Assembly: GCF_021018895.1 (NCBI RefSeq)
Contig: NC_079369.1
Span: 10,259,694 to 10,323,693 of the forward strand
Direction of reading: 5' to 3'
Length of the DNA: 64,000 nucleotides
Origin: Seriola aureovittata
Lineage: Eukaryota > Chordata > Actinopteri > Carangiformes > Carangidae
The notes below the pieces were generated by a model, which saw only the letters and a list, made by a program, of their open reading frames with translations, did no database searches and was not told the DNA's origin. The translations under genes were made by a program, and so were the position numbers. How positions within the stretch are numbered: position 1 is the first letter of the stretch; every line of letters begins with the position of its first letter. Below, piece after piece: positions 57,401 to 64,000 of the stretch.

Positions 57401-60400
57401 AACACTTTTAGAGGAGGAAAATCCAAATAAAAGTTATAAGATAAAATTAAGAATAACAATAATAGGAACAAAAACAATGGGGTTCTCACGCTGAACTGTA
57501 GAGGATCAGAAACATTATTTTTTTTAATTAATCGAAAGTGTTTGTTTTTCCAGATGGAGCTGGTGATGCATTTCCCACCCTCTGATGTGGAAAACTTACG
57601 AGTCTGGCGTCATGTCCTCCTCAGAGCTCTCTCTCAAGAAGCACGTCACCGCGTAGAGACAGACATCATTGGCCTTACTCAGAAAGCTCTGACCGACTGG
57701 CAGAATGCAGAGTACAAACTGGGACAAATGGACAAAGTGGTGAGGACTCCCTCAGATATTAGAATTTGAGATATTTACTACATGGTGTTAATATGTGTTC
57801 ACCCTCCATTCTACTTCCGAATGTAACAAGTGAATTGTAGTGACTATGATATTGAATACATGGAGAGAAAGAAGCAGTACAAACATCAAGGGAAATGCTA
57901 CGGCATAGTGCCTGACCTTGTGCACTGCAGAGAAAGTGGTTAAATGACAAATGACCACAACAAGTGATGACAAGAGTATGATAACCTTGTTCCCATGTAC
58001 GGGAACAGATAAGATTGTTATTGGTGACCTTTCTCATTTGCTTGAATCATTATCTGGCATCTCTGAGAGCCAAAATTCTCAAATAGCTTTCCCACTGAGA
58101 TGATTCTTTTTGTTCTTTAGAAGTGGCAGGGACCTTTTTTTTTTTAAGGTTTTATGTAAACAAACATATTGCATAGAGTCATCAGTTAATAGTTTTTGTT
58201 TTTTTCCACAATATGCATTTCTGCTCACCTTTTCATGATTTGACACTAATACAGTGTTTAGAGATCAGAATCAGGTTTAGGTTTTCACATATGAGGAATT
58301 TGCTTAGTTATTTTGGTGTATAACAATAAACATGGTACCTTAATTAGAAAAATAAAAAATAAATATAAATCAAGAATCATAAGTAGAAACATGAAGAGGA
58401 AACATGAAGATATAAAAAATATGTACAAATTGTTGTTCAAACCAACAAGCTGTAGTTTCGAGCAGAAAGGTACAGAATATTCAGTTGGCTTAGACCATAA
58501 AAGTTCATGTGCAAGTAGAAAAGTATCTGATAATGTCTTGCTGGATTTAGAATATGCCACTATAATGTTCCTGGTTTTATTTATACATGACACAAAAATA
58601 ATCTGACCTTTTACCCACCTTTTAACAAGTCTTGTTAAAAAAACACAATCTTCAGCTTCAGGGTGTTCCAGTATATTTCACAGTATGTTAACAATGCAAG
58701 GAAAAAGGGTGGTGGAAATGAAAATCAAAAATAGGCAAAAATGTCATATTAACAAAGTCCCTCCTGTCTCCAGAATGTGGTGCTCTTATCCCTCCTAGTG
58801 GTGGTTCAAGGGCAGTCATCTCCTGAGGAGCAGTGTGTGTTGTCCGCAACGAGGATAGTCACACAGCTGTGGTTACGCATGAGTTCAGATCAGGTGAGCT
58901 CCAAGAACAGACACACACACACACAGACAGATGTAATGTAAATGCACAACTGTTATCACTGTAACCTGTCACACTCCAGGTGGAGAAGCACCCTGTGCTC
59001 CAGTGTACTCTGCAGCTGCTCCTGTACCTATCAGCCATACTAGTGAAAAACATGGAAACTCAAGTCATTTGTCAGGTATTCTGTTAGTTTTCACAGTTCA
59101 CATTAAAAAGATAAAGAATGGACAATACTTCTGTTGACTGATGTGTGTGTGTGTGTGTCTCCCAGGCTCTGTTGTGCGTGGACGCTCTGGTATCTCAGAA
59201 GTGTGCAGATCAGCTGCTGCTGGCTGCTCTGGAGTTCCTGGCCTCCCTGGGGAAGATCTTTGTCCCTCCTGACAGCCAGGTACGGAAACCACACTTTTGC
59301 AGATGAGGATTTTACTGTTTAGTTCCTTGCACATCTTACTAATGGTTGCTCTAGGAAAATTATTCTACTGCTGTTCTTAATAGAAGTCTCTCTTAACAGT
59401 TTAAATGTTGCTGATTGCGTATTTTATTTGCCTAACAAAAATCATGTCTTCATTCCTTCATGGAGTAAAGACTTTTTTGTTGCCAAGTATGCAGCAGGAA
59501 ACATCACTTTGGTTTCTTGCATCTAGTGATGTGTATTTGTCATTATTCTTCACAGTTCATACACTAGAGGAACAATCCATTGTATGAAGAAGTCAATCAG
59601 TAATAATCATCAGTTGAAACTGAATGTTTGAAAGTGAATTCTGAATTTCCTCACTTTGGAAGACTACAATGTAAATATATCCTCATAGTTTCTCATTCAT
59701 ACAAACTTCTTTGATCCTACAGAGTCAAATTCTACCGAGGCTGAGCAGCCTGTTTGGAGTCCTGCTGGCTGACAGATCTTGGCTGCTACATCAGCATGCC
59801 CTGGAGGCCTTCTCTCATTTTGCAGAGGTAGCTACTACTACTACTGTTTCAGATGCAGTACTGTATACTGTTGATGCCTTAGCATAATCTTAATGTGTTT
59901 CTGGTATTTAAGGTTACAAACCACGAGGAAGTCATTTCCCAGAGTTTGTGTGTTGAAGAAACAAAGACCAAGGTGGTGAATTATCTTAGCAAGGTAAGAG
60001 ATGCTTTTATAATTATGATGAACGTCTACCTAAAATAAAACAGATACATTTGAATGAGACTGTTTTGTTGTAGACTGTGAATGCAAAGGAAGATGTGGAG
60101 TCACGGCTACAGAGGCTCAAGATGGAGACACCAGAGATTGAGCAACACAATGACAAGCTTGAAAACAACAAAGAAAATGTTTCGAACAAACAGGCGGCTG
60201 AGGTGGTTTCAGATTTAGAGGTTAGTAGCATCATTAAATCAACTTACAATTTATTCACAGGCTTTCTGAATATATATGCTCATGCACAGCCTTGCTACGC
60301 ATGCTTACTGTCTAAGTCACTGAGTGGCTACTGTCCAGTATGAGTATGATAAAACTACCCACTTGAAAACTTGGAAATGCATAAAATGCACCAGGGTATT

Positions 60401-61035
60401 ATTATTTTTCATCTGTATTTGATAATTGACAGAGACAGAACACTGGGAAAGAAAGAGGCGAATGAAATCCGATGAAGTTCCTGACCAGAAAGGAATTGGG
60501 TTCATCATGGTTACTATTGAGGTTAAAATTTGCAATGGGTCTTCATTGGAAGCGGCTTCTGGAAATTTCTATTTCACAGATGTAACATTTTAATATGTTG
60601 GTTGATGAAATGTCTGTTTTTTCAATCCCAATGTAAAATATTTTAGCAGCTCAGTAAAAACTTTACTGAGCAATCACAAAAGTTCCATAAAGTAGTTGTA
60701 GAATATTGTAAAAATATTTAACAAATAACTACTTAGTAAAAGTACTCTATCATTTTATGAAAAATCATGTTGTGTGAAAGAGGATTTAATTCATGAAAAG
60801 ATGTTTTTGTTTTTTTCCTGCCTCTCAGCCATGTCCAAAGAGAGCTCGGCAGGAGACCAATACAGAGGAGGAATACAGCCGCTACATCCAGACAGCTGAG
60901 AGTGCTTTAAAAGCCCTTCAGGCTCTCACTGAGGGCGAAGCCAACATGAAAGCACCACCACAGTGGCTGCAATCCAGACTGCAGGAGCTGCAGACCCTCA
61001 TAACCAACATCTGTACAGCCAGGCACATGATCTAG
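48439..61035 (+). CDS. firrm: FIGNL1-interacting regulator of recombination and mitosis (C1orf112 orthologue)
   Basis: The vertebrate protein binds the AAA ATPase FIGNL1 and limits RAD51 filaments in DNA repair and meiosis. Twenty-four coding exons join in frame: 48439-48534, 48937-48976, 49085-49173, 49614-49718, 49885-50025, 50687-50849, 50973-51057, 51177-51315, 51736-51825, 51976-52040, 52165-52313, 53000-53129, 53634-53820, 55462-55544, 55785-55836, 56427-56516, 57554-57739, 58774-58893, 58980-59075, 59166-59279, 59723-59827, 59913-59993, 60074-60220 and 60829-61035. The total is 2760 bp, 919 residues (human 853). Conserved landmarks include LFKEAYSLQK, HSLLDICS, ANTWKFLIK, CRFFANTLVHY, VYLQI..SKFPPSL, ARYGTAELC, LLLKRMVF, LLADRSWLL and KRARQE near the C-terminus. 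The protein is helical with no membrane segment. The first intron is non-canonical (separate entry). Confidence 0.93.
48535..48936 (+). other. U12-type AT-AC intron in firrm
   Basis: The intron begins ATATCCTCT right after an ACT codon, matching the minor-spliceosome donor /ATATCCTT. It carries the branch site TTCCTTGAC (48919-48927) and ends at CCAC (48936), 10 bases after the branch adenosine. Joining here gives LPKLT-SLQHKSESW, which aligns without gaps to human LPRLLSMYQHSDSW as remembered. No GT donor in the right phase exists nearby: the only GT (CAAAC|GTGACA at 48549) would shift the frame. Confidence 0.85.
53821..55461 (+). other. firrm intron, 1.6 kb
   Basis: No exon is seen. It includes a small GACTGACC tandem near 54536-54562 and AT-rich filler. 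Small frames on both strands are unsupported. Confidence 0.75.
56830..57190. repeat. Probable dispersed repeat inside a firrm intron
   Basis: A GAGCGTGCAGCACAGTTGAG-type segment and the following AAAATAAAATTTGTGTTTGC words recall an anonymous fish repeat. Its base composition differs from the AT-rich intron around it. Boundaries are uncertain. Confidence 0.45.
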
Positions 61036-61191
61036 CAGCCCCAGTTTGTTTTCCAGGCCCAGATTTACTTTCTGTATCAAAAAACTATTTAATCAGTCTG
61101 GGATCTTGGAAGTCTGCAATACCTGTTGCTGCTACTGAAAATAGTTTCTTTTACTTTTTAAAACTGTCAGTCTTGATTTATGTAACTGTTT

Positions 61192-61197
61192 ATTAAA
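61192..61197 (+). terminator. Polyadenylation signal of firrm
   Basis: ATTAAA lies 157 bases after the firrm stop codon. Confidence 0.6.
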
Positions 61198-61277
61198 CTT
61201 GTTGGAATACAAAGCACTGATTTTTTTTTTTTTTTACTTGGATAACTTTTCACAGCATAGTTTGGGTAAAAAATGTC

Positions 61278-61283
61278 TTTATT
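61278..61283 (-). terminator. Polyadenylation signal of scyl3 (minus strand)
   Basis: AATAAA on the minus strand, about 700 bases after the scyl3 stop and about 80 bp from the opposing firrm signal. Confidence 0.6.
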
Positions 61284-61978
61284 GAGAACCCATACTGAGT
61301 CAGGCTTTTCTGTGGGCTTGCTTTGCTAAAGTCCATTACTGTATAGATCCAAGTACATAGTGTCAGTAGTCCTGAGTAACTGCAATCGCTTTATAGCTAA
61401 TTTCTCATCAAACAGAACAGGGCCATATTTAGTACAGTAAAATCTTTATTTCACCAGCAACCAAAAAGCTACTAATAAATTAGGTAATTCCTATTCCACA
61501 TTCATTCAAAGTGCAAGCCTTCTGTAAATCAAACCTAACACATTTTGGACAAGTTGCATCCTACCAAAAAGTGTCTTGATCATAATGCCAGTAGTGAAGT
61601 TGGCACATTTAGAAGAAAAAAAAAAAAAAAAAAGAAGCAGATGAAACAGGATGACATTCACCTCTGATTAAGATCCTCATTGATTTCTAGGTGACATAAA
61701 TCATTTGGCAAACTATTAAAAGCGACTTCATTTGTCCAAGTCTGCCAATATCTGATAAGCAGCCAATCCTTCCATTTTAATGAACATACTGATAATAAAT
61801 GTCCAGGGACCAAGAGAATAGGATTTAAAATGTTCTAGCCCATCCCTGTCATTATTATTCTTACTGCCTCATGCTGCTAAAAGAGCTGGAGCAGCAACCA
61901 GTTGGCTGTAATTTGGCGCTTCCAGAGGTCCAGTGATCAAGTCTTTTGCTCCAGATAAACCAGACGGATCAGTTGTCA

Positions 61979-63987
61979 TCACCAGGCACTCTCATCCTCC
62001 CAGTTCAGGTCATCTCCATCTCCCCAGCCATCTGTTTCCATCTTTGAGAGAAAACGGAAAAAAAGTAAAGCATGAACAATCAGAGGTAAGTTTGTAAATG
62101 GAAAGAAACTCTTGGAAGCCTATTCAATCATTTAGAGCAGTGGTTCTCAAAGTTGGATACTTGAGGGGGTTCCTGGGGGTCCCCAGCAAAAGGTGGAATA
62201 ATTTATTTTCACTTTAATTCCAATAGGTAAAATAATGGCAGAATGTATGGCTACCTTGGTATTGATCTTCCAAAGACTTTCTGTAATAAAGCATCTACAA
62301 GCAAAAATCTTATCAGATGGGGGTCCATGATCGAATTTGTGTCACGACAGAAAAGGTTCATTACATACATTAGGGTTTTTGGCTCGTATAACAATTCAAA
62401 GTGCTTCCAACAGTAAGCACTTTTATACTAAACGGATGTACATTCAGACAAAGGGGTGCTCTTCCTGACTAAACAAACGAGGGAATATCTATTTAATGCA
62501 GTGCTTCCCCACAAGGGGTTGCATGATTAATACTGGGGTAGCGAATAAGATGAAAGTAGAATTCCACTATGCAAATTATGATCCTGGATTTGTTCTTGAA
62601 TCTCCAATATCAGAATAAAACAGAGGAGAGAAAAATTTGCAATTTGATTCACAACTTATAAACATGCACCCTATGGTGAGCGGTTGCAGCGGACATTGCT
62701 TCATATTTAGAGATCACGATGAAAAAAAGCTTTGGAACCTAATATTAAAAGAAATATTCTATCTTTCCTTATGTTGTATTTAAATACTTAAAGTCTGTTT
62801 AAAGTATTCAGGCACATTAATTTGCCCTTCTTCCACCTTCAAAACCAGATCCCATCAAAATCCCAGAGAACAAAATCTGAAAATGTCGCCCTTCATAACA
62901 CCACACACACTCACCTCTGTCAGGTTGGCAGCTGCGAACTTGGCAGTGAGTGTTATGGTATCGATGGATGAGTCAACCTGCAGAGATTTATTGTTTACTG
63001 AGGACAATGCAGACAGTCCCGCATCGCTCACACTTTCTTCCAGTGGCAGCAGAGCTGGAGAAGACATCTTGATGTCCGGCACCATGTCAGCAAACAAATC
63101 CAGCTCTGGGTCCTGCTCTACCTTTTTCTTCACCTTAATTGTGAACTCCTCCCCTAAACCTCCTATCCCACCATTCTTTTGTGGCACTGTAGGTTTGGGG
63201 TTCGGGTCAAATGGACTGTGTGATTTCTCAGAGTCCCTCTCCTCTTGAGCCCAGCCATTGTCCCATGAGGAAGTGATCCTGCTCTGTGTGGATTGTCGCA
63301 ATGTTGAGGTCAGCTTTAGGGGTTTAGAGGACCCCAATCTCAGTGCTTCAGGAGCATGTTTTACAGGTGACGTAGTACTGCCCCCTCTGGGTGGTGTGAG
63401 TATAGCTGGGTCTGATAAAGGAGCAGTAGGGGAAAGATCTGAGGTAGGTTCAGTGTCCTCAAAGTCGTCCCACGGCTCCTCCTCCATGTTCTGGTGTGAG
63501 TGTGGCTGTCTGCTTCTGCCTGGATCTATTCTTTCTGACGCCTGAATGTGGATCTGGACTGACTGTCCACCTCTGTTCTCGCTTTCTTCGGGGTCGCTCC
63601 AGTCAGGCCAGTCTTCCACGGGGCCTTCTAGTCTGTCTGGCTGCTCTGGGCTGTATGACAGTGGCTCCATCTCATTGTCCTGATGAAGGCTGTTCAAAGG
63701 AAGAGTCATCTGTCTACTCACATCTGAAACACACAAGAGAGAAAGCAGATGGAGCTTCAGGCACAATAATTCCAAACTGTTAATTAAAATAAGTAGTATG
63801 AAGGGTGGTGTCCTACCTGATTTTGGTGCCAGGGGGTAGCTTTTTGGCGTCTCCCTACTACCTGCTAAACTATTCATATTACCCAGGACCAAGCCTTCAG
63901 TCCCTGACGGTCTGGGGAATAAATTCAGGATTTTGGAAGGCTGGGCCAACTGAGGCGGGGAAACTCCAACAATATGGACAGGTGAAG
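61979..63987 (-). CDS. scyl3: SCY1-like pseudokinase 3, C-terminal part (5' end outside the window)
   Basis: SCYL3 (PACE-1) is a catalytically inactive kinase-like scaffold that binds ezrin and acts at the Golgi and cell edge. Only the C-terminal tail is present, in three exons: 63817-63987, 62915-63723 and 61979-62041, about 347 codons. The kinase-like and HEAT-repeat parts lie beyond 63987. The tail is Ser/Pro/Asp-rich and disordered, with acidic Trp motifs such as EDWPDWSDPEE and EPWDDFEDTEP. The family's C-terminal signature is FAAANLTE followed by GWGDGDDLNWEDESAW and the stop. Phases join cleanly (1, 0). The next gene firrm is convergent, as in human (C1orf112 and SCYL3 neighbours). SCYL1 is excluded by the acidic, Trp-rich C-terminus and by synteny. 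Confidence 0.88.
62042..62914 (-). other. Last intron of scyl3
   Basis: The intron runs from the donor GTGAGT after the 62915-63723 exon to an AAAG acceptor before the last exon. It contains a hAT-like repeat fragment and no other exon. Confidence 0.8.
62138..62340. mobile_element. hAT-like non-autonomous transposon fragment
   Basis: It begins CAGTGGTTCTCAAAGTTGG, the typical terminal sequence of hAT/Charlie-type elements, then GGGGGTCCCC-rich sequence. The other terminus is not clear, so the end is approximate. Confidence 0.45.
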
Positions 63988-64000
63988 CTAAAAAAAAAAA

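Noticed and set aside
62883..63783. Plus-strand frames opposite the scyl3 exons
   Set aside because: They are antisense shadows of the scyl3 coding exons and have no family resemblance.

Overview
The window is nuclear DNA from a teleost fish, most likely a percomorph. The genes have many short GT-AG exons, microsatellites are frequent, and several dispersed repeats match families I know from teleost genomes. The gene set corresponds to human 1q23-1q24: RXRG, LMX1A, SELP, SELL, SELE, C1orf112/FIRRM and SCYL3, with PHPT1 (human 9q34) inserted. I built all exon models by hand from splice sites, reading phase and remembered family sequences. No database search was run.

Layout. (1) 1-11.6 kb, plus strand: rxrg, a nuclear receptor lacking only its first coding exon(s). 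(2) 14.0-24.8 kb, plus: lmx1a, a complete LIM-homeodomain gene with a non-coding first exon preceded by a large GA/CT inverted repeat. (3) 26.5-40.6 kb, minus: a compact three-gene selectin cluster in the human order SELP-SELL-SELE. Selp-like has lectin, EGF, 12 CCP (sushi) domains, a membrane segment and a tail ending ENPAFEF. Sell-like has only one CCP and a short basic tail. Sele-like has six CCPs and a consensus NF-kappaB site upstream of a TATA-like box. (4) 42.7-43.7 kb, plus: phpt1, three exons. (5) 48.0-61.2 kb, plus: firrm, 24 coding exons, 919 codons. Its first coding intron looks like a minor-spliceosome (U12) AT-AC intron. (6) 61.3-64.0 kb, minus: the last three coding exons of scyl3, tail to tail with firrm.

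The genes do different jobs: retinoid-dependent transcription, LIM-homeodomain patterning, leukocyte/endothelial/platelet adhesion, phosphohistidine removal, recombination and mitosis control with FIGNL1, and a pseudokinase scaffold. Only the selectins form a functional cluster. The most notable content is the recent tandem expansion of selp CCP exons together with their introns, the changed calcium-site residues in the selp lectin domain, the AT-AC intron in firrm, and the sele promoter, whose layout recalls the cytokine-responsive mammalian promoter. I saw no CRISPR array, operon, tRNA, rRNA or intact autonomous transposon.
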